A DNA stretch of 64,000 nucleotides from Monarcha castaneiventris obscurior. Its lineage: Eukaryota > Chordata > Aves > Passeriformes > Monarchidae. The notes beneath the pieces are model-generated. The model searched no databases. It worked only from the letters and a program-made list of their open reading frames with translations, and was not told the origin of the DNA. Below, one piece after another: positions 38,401 to 52,962 of this stretch (within the stretch, counting starts at the first letter, position 1; every line of letters starts with the position of its first letter). The position numbers were made by a program, and so were the translations under genes. The stretch is taken from NCBI GenBank assembly GCA_026261815.1, contig JAMPIT010000437.1, forward strand, positions 5,840,001 through 5,904,000. Direction: 5' to 3'.

Positions 38401-41400
38401 GCCACCCAGCTCATAATTAATTTTAGAGTATGTACTGGAAATTCATTGGGTCTTGATTATCACTGATGCTTCTGCAGTGCTTCTGAATGAATTTTTCTAG
38501 TATTTTGTATTTTAAACAAATACCTCCAGGTTATTGTGGGTGTGTTCCATATAGATTGGCTACATGTGCCAACCTGTGGAATCCTCTGGTGTAGCTTTCA
38601 CTGTTCTTTTTAAATTTATACAGACAGGAAGCACCACAGCTGGAAGTATCCTTGGTGTAGAACTTCATGGAGCAACACTTGAGCTAATGAGGGGTTTGTA
38701 TTTATAGAAGTTGCTCTAAAGAGGCACTCAGAGCTTCAGAAATTACTCTTAATTATTTGAGACTCTTGATTATTCAATGGACTATGTGCTTTTCTGATCT
38801 GAGGAAATTTCCAGCTGCCGGCTGCCAGCTCTGAATCAGGTAGTTGGCTGTTGTTGAAACTGTCAAGTTATCTGACCATAATAAAAATATGTAATATATA
38901 ATAATAAAAATAAAAATAGTTTCTGCTGCAGGTAACAGAGAGGTCTGAGGCAGGTTGTGCAAAAGGGGCCATCTGTGTATCTCAGTGTGTTTATGGTTGA
39001 GGAGTGGATTAGGGACGATGCAGTCCAGACTTTCTTACCTTGCAGGAGTTCTTTTACATCAATCATGTCCTTCAGGAGCTGCCCTGAGTACAGAGTTAAA
39101 TAACAGTTTCATTTTCTTCTTTGTCTCAGTGAATTCCCTTTGGAAATACTTCATGGGAAGCAGAGACTTTGTGTACTGAGGTTCCTAATGTAAATTCCAT
39201 GCACACTGAATGTGACCAATACTTCTCAAAAAACCCCCACACATTCATTCCAAAACCTCTGAGAAATGGTGCAAAGATGATTTTAAGAAGCTTTTGATCT
39301 AAGTGGAATGACTTTATAATGTCAACCCTGGGCATGAGATATGTATCCTTTATAGAACACACTTTTAGTTACAGCTTGAAAAATGTGATTCCATGCAGAG
39401 TCTAAAGAGCTCATCAATATAAAGGACTTCAAGTTAAGGATTGAAAAAAAAAACCCACAAGAGTAATTGAGTTATATTGGTGGTTACTTACAGAGGTTTG
39501 TGTTGTGTTGACTAAGACTTTCTAGGCAGAGAAGAAAATGGTTTCATTTTATAATTCGGTAGCCAGAATATAGGGAACCAACACTTGGGAGCACATTTCC
39601 AAGCAGTGGTAGAAAACCACCACCTTTTATAGAGAGAACACACTTAAGCTACAGGTTAGCTAGCAAAATTTGAAATACTTACTTACTTACGGTAGGAGAC
39701 AGGAAAGTATTGAATAAATTTTAAAGCAAGTATAATTAAAGCAATTAATCTAAGGCAATACCTTATTCTGCTTAATAAGCTCTGATGGGAAAATTATTAT
39801 TTAAACAAATTTGCATACGTAAAAAAATCTAATTTTGCCATTAAATTATATAGGTTTATAGATACATGAAGTTTCATCAATACAGGTCTAATGCTATCTA
39901 ATTATATGTACAACAGCATTCTGTAAGGAAGATAAATAATAGCCTATAGCAAATTCATATTAATATATTAAATAATTTGGGTGATTTATTGTTTCAGGTT
40001 TCCTTTTTCTGTGTTTTTCTCTTAGCCCATTAACACTTTCCAAGAGTCAGTGCCACTTTTTTCAACTACTGCTCATTAAGTAGGATTGGATTTTTATAAG
40101 AAATGAATCAAGGGGCTGGGTTTTTAAAGAAGTATTTTCCTTCATTTCTGTGTTTTCTATCAAATCAGTGCAAGCAGCAGTCCTTTATACATGTATGTGT
40201 CTACTTAGTTAAATGTATTTATCATCTTCTCAGCAGCTGGCTTCACTCAGCACTGGTGACTGTGGCTGTCAGGAAAGTAATGGAATATCTTTCGAGTGCC
40301 CTCTCCATGCTTCATTCTGAGCTACATTTTCAGTTCATTTTTAGAGATAATCAGGACTCTGAACTGCTTAACCAGATTAAACCAAAACTGAAGAAAATTT
40401 AATTCTCATTAAAATAGAGTTGTAGCAAAGCAATAGCTCGTGCTTTTTCATGTAGTAAATTTTTGCTTGCTTCACAGCATTAAATACCATTTCCACATAA
40501 TTATTGTATTCCTCTTTGTGCAAAAGCCACAAATGAAGTAAAAGCACAGTAGAAAAGATCAGCTCCATTTACAGGCCAAAATAGTGGTTTTCCCTCTGGT
40601 CTGTTATTACTTAAATATTAGACTTGTTTACTGCAGTTGAACTGTAGGCAGTAAAATTGGTAGCCTGAAATTGTGTAAAGGGGTACTTGAATTTTTGCCT
40701 TGTAATGAGCAGTGAGGGACAACTCAACTGCTCAGCCAGTTCTGTCTCACTGAAGGGCCCTTATGCACCAGGTTTGAGAATGGAGTGTTGACTGCATGGG
40801 AGAATCATATTTGATCTTTGAGTGGCTGTAAATATTTGTTTCTGAGCAGAAAACAGATACTTGAGGGCAAATTGCAACTTTCTTACAGCACTATTGATGG
40901 GAAATAGTTTATTATAAAACTGCAAATGCTAGTTTGCACTCTTGCATGAAATACAGTACCTGTGACAATAAAGAATGGTGCTACATGGTGTAGAGGCAAT
41001 CACAACATGAATCATCTGTCACTTCAGCAAAACAGTGCCAATTGAATTTACAAATGTGGCATCTACTTATTTCTACCAGTACTGAAAAAGAGACAAAATG
41101 AAATGGAAGTGATGATTACTTGTGACACATTCCTTTCATGAAAATAACTTCTTTAACTCATGTTGTTGTAGCAGCCCATGTGTTCTTTTTATTTGTGTTT
41201 CTTTCAATAAACCGTATTTCTGTACATTTCTTGGGGCTTTTACCTATCAATATGATAGAGTTGGGAGCATCTACTACCTACACTGGAGCTGTGGTGGTGG
41301 CTCACCAGCTTTGTGTGTCTTTGAGTAACTTCAGGCAGAAAAAACATGGAACTGAATTGTGACAGTGAATAGAATCAGAACATAGGTGACACTGAGGGCT

Positions 41401-41722
41401 GGATTGTCAAACATGTTTTGACACAAATGCTAAATGAACTTTGCAGTAATGATTAAGTGCTATAGGAAGGTGATGCTGTGCCTTTCTCATTGAAAAAAAT
41501 CTTGGGTGAGGTTTATGTCACTACAACAGCACATCAGAGCTTGTGATCTCTGCTGACAGGTGAGGTGGATGTGCCCAGACTGTGTTCTCCAAAAGCACAT
41601 CACTGGCAGCTGAGGGTTCTCTCATGCAACACAGGCTTGGTGTGGGGGTGTGTGTGAGCACATCCATGTGTTTGCAGGCCATAATAGTCTGGGTAGGTGT
41701 CTGTGCCATCACTCTGCCTCAG

Positions 41723-41961
41723 TTCATAGAGTCACAGGACTATGGTCACTAACAGGACCAGTTAGTTTGGAAAAATCCTCCAAGATCATGGAGTCCAACC
41801 TTTGACCATTCACCACCTTGCCAACTAAACCATGGCACTAAATGCCACATCCAGCCTTTTCTTGGGCACCTCCAGGGATGGGGACCCCACCACTTCCCTG
41901 GGCAGCCCCCTCCAATGCCTGACCACCCTTTCAGTGAAGAAATTCCTCCTGATGTCCAACC
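41723..41961 (-). mobile_element. CR1 LINE fragment, ~240 bp, reverse orientation
   Basis: The + strand reads as the reverse complement of a CR1 3' end: ttcatagagtcacaggac, tttggaaaaatcctccaagatcatggagtccaacc, ccaactaaaccatggcactaaatgccacatccagcc, cacctccagggatggggaccccaccacttccctgggcagcc, and ccctttcagtgaagaaattcctcctgatgtccaacc. It is among the best preserved CR1 copies in the window. The piece ends sharply near 41961, which is the 5' truncation point of the element. An extra stretch near 41745-41765 departs from the family pattern. Confidence 0.92.
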
Positions 41962-44900
41962 AATTATTGAATCAGAAGCCTGCATGAGGTGATTTTACCA
42001 TAATATCCAGACACATACATGAATTATGAGTCCTGAATACTTTTTCAGTTCATTTATTTTTCTGTATATCTAGCTTCAGACATGTCAAGAGTCTTCTTGA
42101 TAGATGTGGATGCTGTGGATCTTTGAAACCTTGAGGTCCCATTCTTCAGAGACAGATGTAGTCCTTGGGGATGTCAGAGGAGAATACATTTTAATAGTAA
42201 GCTGTTGAAAGGGAGGATATTTATTAGAACTGTCCACACTTACGAAGTTGTCAAGATACCACCATAGCAAATACCTGTAACTTTGATGAATAAATGAAAC
42301 AAGGAGCATTGTGCTTGGTACTGACCTTTAGCATAAGCAGGTCCTCTTCGTGGTAGAGTTCTTGCACATAGTTTGATTTATGTATCTTCCATGGACCTGC
42401 CTGTTTTTAAAGGAGAGCCAGGTCCTCTGCAGTTTCAACTTGTTAAAACAATTTACTTGCTGCAAGCTCTTTGCTAGCACTTACTGTATTTCAGTAGCAC
42501 ACCTTTTATAACGACCAAGAAAATGAGAGTTGTGTTCAGTGGTTTAGATAAGCTGCATTTGTTACGAAGAGCAAGATTTGCATAGGTGTTTCTGTCCATA
42601 TATGTTTTATATTGTTTTAGGTATCATTTAAATGTCATTAAACTTCAGGGTAACCGTCAAAATGAAACTATTGATTTCTTCTCCTCCACTGCTCCTTTGG
42701 TATTCTTCTGACCTGTGTTCTATGTAAAAATAGGAAAAAAATAGGGGAATGGATTTCCTGCTTTGGCTGTGACCTGAGTGAGCTCTGCACATTTAACACT
42801 GTGGGAAGGAACAAAGGATGGTTCAGTGCTGCCGTGTCCTTCCAATTCTGTGGCAAGACTCGAGCTAGGAAGGGAATGTTCTTCGAGGAGCTGTAAAGAG
42901 TCTGCCCTTTTTATTCCTCTTAAAAGTGTCTTCAAATGAGTCAGGGTAACACATTTGTGTTAATTATAAATAGCTCTTTGAGCCTGCCTAAAGAATGGGA
43001 AAAATCTGTGGAACTTCCCTGGTTATATTTTGCTTCTGAAATGTGATATTTCTGCAAAATAACACGAGTAGAAGCAGAAATATGTAGAACATGACACCTA
43101 TTTTTCAATATTTTAGTTTTGGTCTGTAAAGTTCCTGTCGTTTTCCATGTTCATTTTTCATTGTTCTAGCACTATATTTTCTTTTTTGTCTTTCCAAGTT
43201 CTTTATTCTGTTACAGCATTTGGTCTTTTGCAGGTCATTCTCTGTTTAAAAACCTGAGATTGCAAACTCCACTAGCAGGTTGCTGCCTGTGGGTGCATTA
43301 TTTTAGATATTAATATAAGCTGACAAAAAATATTTATTTTGCCCCCAGAAAAAGAAACTTGGGGACACTTTTTAAAATTAGTCTTAAAGTAATAATTCAA
43401 ATTACAATATTCTTATTTTCTGGTGAATTTCAGTAGCTATAATTGGCAATAATCTCCACTGTGTTTGTGGCAATGCTGTTCTATTTATTTAATTTGAAAA
43501 ATAATCCTAAGTAGCATTTTTTAAAAAGATGTGTAGGAATATATGTTTATCATTGACTTGTCATTTAAAACATGGCCTGAAATGCAATATTCTGAAATGA
43601 TGCTGCTGCTCTACCCTTCTTCAACAAGGAATTTTTTTTTCAAGCATTGCCTTATTTTCTGTTTTCTTACAAATTTCCTTTGCTTCTGATCTTCCCGACT
43701 CAAATTGTCCTTGAATTTCAGGGAGTTTAACCTGAACGTTAACCAGCTCCTCAACTCTGTTATTTGAACAAAATGATTAATTTTTCATGCTCATCTCACG
43801 TTACACAAGCTCGTTTGAGGATGCAAAGCTCCTTACAAGAGATGGTTCAGAAATCATTTAGGGCCAAGGACTCCATTTGGAGTTTGGAATGAATATTCAC
43901 AGAAAATGTGCTGTTGTGCACAAAATAAAATCCAGTTCTCCTGGGTGTTGGTAATCGCCTTCCGAAGCTGAATCCAGCAGTAGCACGAGTCAGCATGAAC
44001 ATAATAAAACATTGCAAATACATGAGCAAGTTATTAAGTAAATTAAATAGCAGTGTTTATATCTCTGAGGAGCACTGCAAATAGATTATGGTTTGTTTGT
44101 CTCTGTTCTGTAATCCAAGAAATAAACCAATATGTGTTACAAGGATTTCCATAGACTCAGAATTTTAGGAATTTCTGAGCATAGCTCTTTTCTCCACTCT
44201 GTCCTATCAGCAGGATTAATAGGGATTTGAGAACACCTGAATCTTCATTTCAGAAAACTGTCATTTGAGATTGATTTACCAGGATATTTCTTTTTCTTCA
44301 GTAATTTTAATCAAATTATTACTGGTACATGACCACATATATCTGCTTTATCTGATGTTGAGTGTGAAAGATTAATAAAGATGAACTGAGAACTTGGAAC
44401 ACTTCCATTGCAATCTGGCTTCTTAAAACCACTGATTCTTCTCTGTGTTTCTTTTGATTGGGTGAAAGCCCTTTAGAACAAGATAAAAGCAGATAGAGAT
44501 TTTGGCTTTTTTTAACTTCTTGTATGCCTTTGATACATATAATCAGAATTTAATGTGAAAATTAGCATCAGTGCAGTTTCAATTGAATGCCCCACCAAAA
44601 CAAAGCGAAATGGTATTAACATTAACATTGCATTGCTAGACATGCATTATTAGTAGATTTATCTTCTTTTAAAAATGTTTTGACATTAATATCATGCAAG
44701 TAAAATTAACACTACAGCTTCTTTAAACTGCTAAAACAGCAGATACATATTAATTATTTACAATTTTCAGAGAGAATATTAGAGGCTGTCTTTTTTTAAA
44801 AGGTTTTCTTGAATTATCCCATAATTCCTTGAAAAAGCTAGAGAAAAAGGATAATAGAAAGACTTTTCAGTTATTTTTTTAAATCTGTTAGAAGCTTTTG

Positions 44901-45875
44901 AATTGATGTGCATATCTAATGATGTGTGCCTGGGAATGACTTTGTGTCCTAGAGGATATGGGTATTCCCTGGAATTGTGGCTTGGGAATACAAGGCTTTG
45001 GGTTGAATTGGAGGAATTCCTGCCATGCCTTCCACCTCCTTGTCCCAGATTACCTCTTACTCTGCTCATTTATTTAAGAGCACTGATTTTTGAAGTGTGC
45101 TGATCTGCTTCATAATATTGCTCCTGAAACAATTGTGCTGGCACAATTAAACTGTGGTGAAGCCACAGTGTGACTTTCAATGATTTCAAACAAATCTGGA
45201 AGAATGCATCAGAGATATTTATTACTTTAAGAAAAGCATACGGTACCACAGATAACATATGCAATTTTATTTCGTGCCCTCCTCCAAATATGTACAGACA
45301 GCACGTGGTTGTGAGTCATTGCAATGTTTACTACATGCTATAAACAAAATAATCCTCATAGTAAACCTGTCATTTTCATTGTTTTCTTACAGAGTTTCTA
45401 TTTCCATTCCATTCCTTGTAGAGCGCTATAGGGCTTTTATTATTTTTACTAACAATAAATCTCATTATTGTGAGTGAACAGGGATCTGTGCTTGTTCATA
45501 ATCAGAACAAGGGTTGTGTATGTTACCTGATGTGTGTTCTGGCAGCTGCAAACCTATTGCACATAAAGCAAGACCCTTCTTTTACTAAATGTAGTCTTGA
45601 TCATCCCTGAAGGGAAGGAAATCTGTATCAGTGTCCCATTTCCACGTTTGTTGTTTGTTCCCTCTGCAGTGGCCATCACCAAGGTTTATTTCATGAGGGA
45701 GCAAACTCTAAGAGCAACCCATTAACACTTTAATATGCCAGAAGTTCCTTATTTCTTGAAGTGGTTAACAGAAAATGTAATTCATGCAGGAGGTGCTGTG
45801 TGTGAGTTCATGGTCCCTCTCTGTTGCAGGATACTCCTGCTTGGTGGCTGCCTGGAACAGGAGGGAGAGATTTTC

Positions 45876-45892
45876 TTTTTTTTTTTTTTTTT
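45876..45892. repeat. poly-T run (17)
   Basis: Seventeen T residues after ttttc. No retroposed body was recognised next to it. Confidence 0.9.
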
Positions 45893-47661
45893 CAGTGAAA
45901 CTGATAACAAATTCCATAATGTGCTTGGCACTTGAATTGAAAATGTTCTGTAATATATCAGTTTTAAAATCCACCTCTGCCAAGCTTAGTTCATCAGTTT
46001 GATTTGTGTTCCCTCCTGCACACATGTACACACAAGCTTCCCTCCAGATTCCAGTTCAAGAATATCCTATAGCTAATAGACTGGGAAATATATTTTCTGG
46101 GAACAACAAACAGGTACAATTCACACATAGGCTTGCAGGTATAGGATTCCTGAAGTAGTTTTCCCTGAGAGAAAGATAAAAAAAGGAAGTCCAAATGTGT
46201 ATCTGATACTTGATAATTTGGATTGTGCAGTAACTCTGAACATCAGAGCAATTGTTTCAAGTAGTTCTGCTGAACTCCATTGGATTAATACCTTTGCATA
46301 TTTCAGGAAAGTAAAAGATAGCAAATTATAATCCAAATGAAGATTTGGATAATATGGTTGCAGCAGTTTGTGGTCAGCTTTTTACATGTCTGATGTTTCT
46401 GATTGTTTCCAATCTTCTCAGCGTAGATTAATTCCACACACTCCCCTTACAGTGGGTTGTAGCTATGATCTTATATTTAATGAAGGTACAAGGTGCTAAG
46501 CAGATGTTCTGCTATCAAGAATACCTCAAATAGAATCCAAAATGAAATACTAAAGTATTGAGTATGCTGGACTGAATTCGGTATGGATGGCAAAGAATAA
46601 CTTGTGCAGAATCGTATATTTATGATTACAGAATTTTTAAAATAAGCTTATTTTTTAAAGCATCAAGAGATATTTAGTTGTTGTCTTGTAGCCCATAAGA
46701 TTTCTATCAATCCTTTTAAATATCCACCACCACTGTTAAAATGTTGGACAGTGGGGTTTTTTTGTCATTGGCCAAACCTGCTGTCTGCCAGTGGAGAGTT
46801 TCTTTTAGCTCAGTAGTGAGACAGGCATTTGCTAACACAGGAAAACCTGAGAATTGTCTTGCCCTTTCTCCCCTGTTACATTCCATTGTTAGTAGAACAT
46901 AAAAATATGATTTAGCTATTTGTAATACGTGGAAGAACTGCTCTTTCCTTTTTACGACTTAGTGGTTACACAACTGTAGGGTACTTAAAAAGGAAAAATT
47001 TTACTTTGTGTCAGTTGATGTGGAAATGTTATGTAATGCTGCTCTATTTTGGCCACCTCTATGTCATTGTAATTGTTAGCCACTACAATGAGCTAAGTGG
47101 AAAGGGGGATTCAAAATGGTGAGGGTATTGTGAAAAGTTGTTTGGTTTTCTTTTTATTCTTGCCATTTTATTAAATGTTCTCAGAAAGGAGCAGGGAAAT
47201 TAATGAGATGGTTTTGCATCAGTGTGTCAAAGCAGTTTCGCTTTTACACAATAAATGTGTTGCTTTTTATTCTATGTATCTTAAAAAGAAACAAGACTGA
47301 CAGTATTTTTAAAGTACATTAAGTAGGCATTAAGACAAGAGTGATTTGCACTGAGAGAGAGGGGAGTGATGTTTTTTTCTCTTTCATGGTGGTTAAGCAC
47401 ATTTCCTTGTGAGGGAGGGAAAAATATGACGGCAAGTTCTGGAGGGTTTGGGTTTTTTCATATTAACTATAGAATATTTAGGTTTATTTTCAAGGATGGC
47501 AGAAATCTGTTTAAAGAGAAAGTCTTGAGTAATACATACATAGATTTGCATCCACTCCATTGACAAAATGTTATATAAACAAAATACAGTGAATATACTT
47601 TAAAAAGCAAATCAGTATTTCTGTAGGGTTCTGGTTTTCTTTATGTATCAGTGGATGTATC

Positions 47662-47679
47662 ATTATTATTATTATTATT
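47662..47679. repeat. (ATT)6 microsatellite
   Basis: Six perfect ATT units in a row within the large intron. Confidence 0.9.
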
Positions 47680-50600
47680 TGGGGAGTTTGTCACAGGTGG
47701 TGTGGTATCTTCAGTTTTCTTTGAAACTTTTTGTTGACTCCTAACGTCGTAAGAATGTGAATTTTTTAAAAAGGTGGTTTTAAGTATTTTTTTTTAAATT
47801 ATCAGCAGTGCTAAGACAAAATTGAAAAATGTTTTTTAGATCCTTTCTGAGAATTCTCAGTAGCTTGTTTCTCTTCTGGGTGATCCTCACTGCCTTTCAG
47901 TTCTGTATTTTCTGTGAATGTGCATAAACCTTTCACAGGCACTGCCAACTTCCTCACCCGTATCTCCAATCACTACATAGTTCTGAGCATCCCCTGTCCA
48001 TTTGTGGCCATGCATCCTGAAATGCAAACTGCCACGATGCTGTTGTGATTCACCATCTCATGCTCCATTGCCTGTAAAGCTGCTTTGAAAGGCCTTTCTT
48101 GTGGCTGTTGTTAAAATCCCTGGTTGCAGAATTTTAAAGTGGTTTTTTTGTTTGGTTTTTTTTTTTTAAAAAGAGAAGCAAGTGTTTTTCTCTTCCTCCA
48201 TATTTCTACCAGTGGCTCATGAAGCAAAGCGCTTCAAAGCTGACATATGTTCCACATTCTAGTTCTAGTGGATAATTCATAGAGAACTGAATAAAGACAT
48301 AGCAGGAAACTGCTTGTTACCAGTTCTACTCTGTCGGCACCTGCTCCAGGTTCTGCTCCTCTTGGGTAACTTCTTTCTGTGCCAGTTATTTTTTTTTGCT
48401 TATCTTAGCTGATATTTGACAGTCTGAAGTTTGGTCTTCTCCTTCCCATTAATAAAATCAATTCTTACTTCCATTTTAAACACCATGGAGTATTCAGCAC
48501 CATTTTTGTTAGAGGAAGAGGTCTCTGTTTAACTTAATATGGAGAAAAACATGTTATCTGACTTTGGAAATCCAAACTGAGCAGATGGGGAGTTCTTTCC
48601 CAGAATTTCCTGTTCATAACTATTTGCAGAACAGCATCAGTTTTCCTGAGTCAATATTCTGACTGTATGCACTTTCAGCAAGAAATAACAGCTAGAATGA
48701 GTTTCTTTGTTCAAAGAGAAAATTTAGGAAGGCAGACAATGTCAGTGACTTTGTAAGGTGTAGCAGGAGGGTGCATTTTGTAGCAGAGGTTAGGTGGGAT
48801 GTGAAGGTTTAATTGAAGGCTGGTTTTTTGAGTTAGAGTAGTTTGCCTTTAAAATGGACATGGGAACAGTATTTTAAGCAGCTGTAGCTGAAGATTTAAA
48901 CAAGTAGCTGCTGCATAGCAAAATTATGATGATTACCAGTCATGGTGTGAGTTTAGTACCCAGAGCCTCCAGCCAGCTCGTGGAGCCTCCCTGTCGTGGG
49001 TGCTGCACAGCTCCTTTCAGTTTGGTTAGATAAACGCCAGAAGAACCACAGATAAACTGAATTTTTCAGAGAAATAGAAAGAAATGATTGTGACTGGCTG
49101 CAGGAGAACCAGTGAGAGCTAACAGCTGTTGAATGTTATCAGCAAAGGTGGGGGGAAGCTGGGTACAAGTTCAAAGCACAAATAACATAAATATCTGTGA
49201 CATGTCAGTTTGTACATCTTTGAGTTTGTCATGCTTAATACCAGATCAAATGTTGACAAAGGACAGTGCAGAATATGCACTGGGAATGATAAATGGAATG
49301 CATTGCACTGACTGTTCACTTCAGGCAACTGAGTGACAGAACCTTCTTATTTGACCAAATACACGTTATTCTGTCTTTTTTGCTCTAATTTATTCCCATC
49401 ACATGCTGTGAAGTCCTGCTTGCAGTGTCTATTCTCAGCATAAAACTGTTTGTCAAATTTCTATTAAGCTTAAGGTGAAAAATTAATGAGCCATTCACTT
49501 CAGATATTTCAAAACTAATACTGCTGTATTATTAATGCAGCAGAAAGTCAAAGATGTGGGTACGTACAGTTATGGCTCGTTGTTCAGTCAGACTACTTTT
49601 TTTGTCTTTATTTTTGGGGGAGCATCATTAAAACAGTGTTTCAGGTCATGGAAGGAATTATTTTGATGAATTCTGTCAGTAAACTTTTTAGACAGTTTTA
49701 GTTGTTACCTTTTTGGTTTATCTGATCCTGGCAGAAGGTGCCTTGAATAAACAGATAATGATGACATACAGTGTTCTGTCCAGTCTTACTTTGAATCTGG
49801 AATTTAAAGAAAAATGAAGAGAAAGTTGATTCATACAGCACAAAACTTCCAAGAGAGATATAAAACAGTATTTGCATCATACTGAGGAAGCTGTGGGTGA
49901 AGCAATATTTTGGGGCTAGAGAAGTATGTCATTGTGACTAACGCCCTGATTTTTCAGTCTTCAAAAAAAATCACTGAAATGATGATAAACTTGTACTTTA
50001 GGCTAGAATTGAGTGGGATATGGTGCACAAGTGTTACTATTAAGTTCAGAAATCTCAGAACATGTTACCAGTACTAGTAAGTTAAGTGAAGGAGCACTGT
50101 GAAGTGCTGGGTTAGAAGTGTGTGTCCCACACTGAGCAGTGTGGAAACTGATGCTCAAGGTTTGACCTTGGATTGAAAAAGAAAACCTCAAACACAGTCA
50201 CTGCAGAAGTAGAAATGCAGGCCTTGCTTTCCATGCAGAAACTTTCTAAAGATTGCCTCTTCTTGTGCTCCTAAAATTAACTTAATAATCGATTACTGTA
50301 TTTTCCTTCTCGCTTTACAGTAAGTTCTCCAGAGACTTTCTGAAATTAATAGTGTTCTAGGCCTGGCAGGGTTATGTTGTTAGACTTGCAGAGAAGAAGG
50401 AATTCTGCTTCTTGGAAGAGTTTTGTGCTATGAAACTAAATTTCATTACAAGCAAAATGTCAAATTTAAATTATCCTCGAAGCATTTGTTGTTCCCACAG
50501 ATCCTGAAAGAGCTCTGTACTCCCAAGGGTTTGGCACCCAGCAGAGAAAGTGCCAGCAAGAATTTCCAAGTTCTTTCGATACTCTGGTTTCTTTATGAAG

Positions 50601-50940
50601 TTGCACTGCGCTGTTTCACTGTCACTACAGCACCAAGCCCATGAGTATTTAAAAACTGAATGATTAGGCTTTAACTAGCAGCCCTGGAAATCTCCAGGTT
50701 TTTAAATGTGCACTGCAGAGATTGGTCTTGAATGGTTTGTGTTTGAAATCTGATCATGATGCACATTTCCTTCCTCAGCCTCCTTAACAAGTGGCAACGA
50801 ATAAATGCCTGGCAGAGGGAAAAGAGCTCTAACTTTTTCTTTTCATTCATTTTTTTTAAAGCATTTTTTAATATTAATTCCCAATGTGGTTTTCTTCTTT
50901 GTTAATAGTTTGTCAAGTTCAGTTACTACAGAATTTGTAG

Positions 50941-51170
50941 AAATCAGGCCTGGAAAAGATGTCAAGAGGCCATCTAATGTAGCACCTTCCCTCGGAGGGA
51001 ATCAGCTGCATCTGCATCATTCCTCACAGATGTTTGCTTTCATTTTTCTCTAAAAAGATTTCAGTTGAACCGATTTTATCACCTGCCTAGGCAAGTCTTC
51101 ATGAGTTCCTCTATTAGAAAATTTTTCTCTCAGATATATCTGCCCAGATAACTTAAATCTGCCTTTCTAT
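50941..51170 (-). mobile_element. old, diverged CR1-type LINE fragment
   Basis: The + strand shows, in order, the reverse-complement landmarks of the CR1 tail: ggcctggaaaagatgtcaagaggccatctaatg, gggaatcagctgcatctgcatcattcctcacagatgtttg, cacctgcctaggcaagt, ttagaaaatttttctctcagatata, and acttaaatctgccttt. The order and spacing fit the CR1 3' region, but substitutions and small gaps are many more than in the copies at 25240 or 41723. The wording (catctaatg, cacagatgtttg) recalls older sauropsid CR1 groups shared with turtles and crocodilians. An old insertion is inferred. Confidence 0.72.
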
Positions 51171-52962
51171 AGATTTTTTTTTCCTTCCTCTCCCATACTT
51201 CAAATTCCATCTTCTATTGTGAAATGATTAATTTTTAAATACTAAGGATATATAAAGGAGGGGTTTCTCCTGTAAGCTGTTCTTGAAAGTGTATCTTTCA
51301 CAGGTTATTCAGGTATGAAGCTCAAGTTGTGAGTAACTGGAGAAAGGAGAGATTTTTCTCATCTGAAACGTTTTAAGCTTCATTGCTCCTGTAATACAGT
51401 CTGCAGATTGACAAACACTGGAAAGAAAATAATGTCTCAATTGCACATCTCTGATGGACTTTTTAGGATTCTGTTTGATTGCAGAAACAGACTTTGAAAG
51501 CTTGACCAAAGTGATTTTTGTCAGTATACTGAAGTGACAACTTCAAGAGATTCTGAACCCAGACAAAATTTGATGAGATAAAGCTTTTTAAAATTATATT
51601 TTCAATGAGCTTTACCTTTCCACTTAAATATTTGTCTGATTCTCTCAAAGTGAACACTGATAACCTTGCCACTTTGTATTAGAGCGGAACAACACCTTTT
51701 GTTTTTCCATAATTAAATGTTATAGCTTTGGTCGATTTTTACATTATGATTGAGAGTATACTGTAAGAAGTTTCAGAGATTCCTAGAACAATAAAAGAAA
51801 AAATTAAAAATTGAGAATGTGTCTAGATTTTTTTTTTTTACTGTGGCTCAGTAACAACAGTTCTGGTAGTAGTTTTATAGACATTTACTTGAAACATGCT
51901 GCTGATCGCTGATAGCTTTCTCCCTTTGTGCCTGCACAGAATTTAAAGGATGCTGTTGGGTAGTAAAGAACTCGACGTCGACAGAAAATACAGTGTTTGT
52001 TTCACAGAGGTCTAGGGGAGAGGCCTTGTATTCTGAATCTCTAGTTGAAAGTTTGGACATGATTCAGCAGGGGCAGATACACGGGAAGGCTTTGAGGGTG
52101 TTTCAGGTTGTGTTAGAGCTGTGTCCTGCCCCAGGCTATCAACCTCTGCTCCTGTTCCATGGTGTGCTTTTCTTCTGCCAGAAGTGTTCTTGCTTTCCCT
52201 AGGAAGAGATGGTCCCTGGATTAGGCCAGCTGAAATAGCTGAGAACAGATGTTTTGTCCTGAAGTGCTTCAGAGCATCTCCGTGTGCAAAATTAGGCGCT
52301 TTTTTTTTGCCCAGTTCTGTCATTTGAGTCTCCCAAAATATCTCATTATCTCATCAGAAACCTTTCCATGATCCAATGTTAGACAGGCATGTGTATGGAA
52401 ACTCACATTTTTTAAGTTAAAGGGAGATTTTAATATTTGCATGAAATTGCTAATATTGAGAGGTTTGTGCAATGTCTTCTTAACATCTTTAAGCTATAAA
52501 TGAAGTCTTCTGTTCTACTGAAGTATGATTTCTGATCCATATCTTTCTCCACTTGATGTGTTTAGTACTCTCCTATGCCAGACCTCCTTCAGCTGTTCAG
52601 TTTTTACTTGAATTTGAAAGTTATTGCTGATCAGCAATTCTGCTTCTCAGTGATTGCTTTAGCTACACACCAATTTAATTTGTTGTGTTTAATTCACAAT
52701 CAAATATCTGCTTGGACTCTTTAATGGTTTCTTCCTTGTGGAACTATTGCCCAAAAACTGTAATATGTTCATGTAATTTTGTAGTACATGTTCTTGAAGA
52801 AACTTTTTTTTTTTCAGTATGGTAAGCACAAAACAACAGCTGCTTATCTAAATCACTTATTTTAAGCTGTATGGTAGATATTTGCATTTTTGTGTTTGGT
52901 TTATGAAGGAGAGAAATCTAATTTTCATTTACTAAATTGCTCTTCTCTTTCTGTTGTTTAAG

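Larger units (their letters stand above)
17496..52962 (+). other. NAALADL2: NAALADL2 intron (~35.5 kb)
   Basis: This intron is bounded by a perfect gtaagt donor and an acceptor preceded by the pyrimidine-rich run ttgctcttctctttctgttgtttaag. The two flanking exons join in phase 1 with no missing residues by family comparison, so no coding exon is expected inside. It holds four recognisable CR1 pieces (about 25240, 28913, 31336 and 41723) and one older one (about 50941), a TA microsatellite near 24322, an ATT microsatellite near 47662 and poly-T runs near 29426 and 45876. A short inverted repeat lies near 35369. Stretches such as 18-25 kb, 32-41 kb and 42-50 kb show only AT-rich intron-like DNA with no gene. 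No RNA gene or regulatory site could be confirmed. Confidence 0.88.

Noticed and set aside
41749..41985. Trp/Gly-rich minus-strand frame
   Set aside because: It lies almost wholly within the CR1 fragment 3' region, which is non-coding in CR1.
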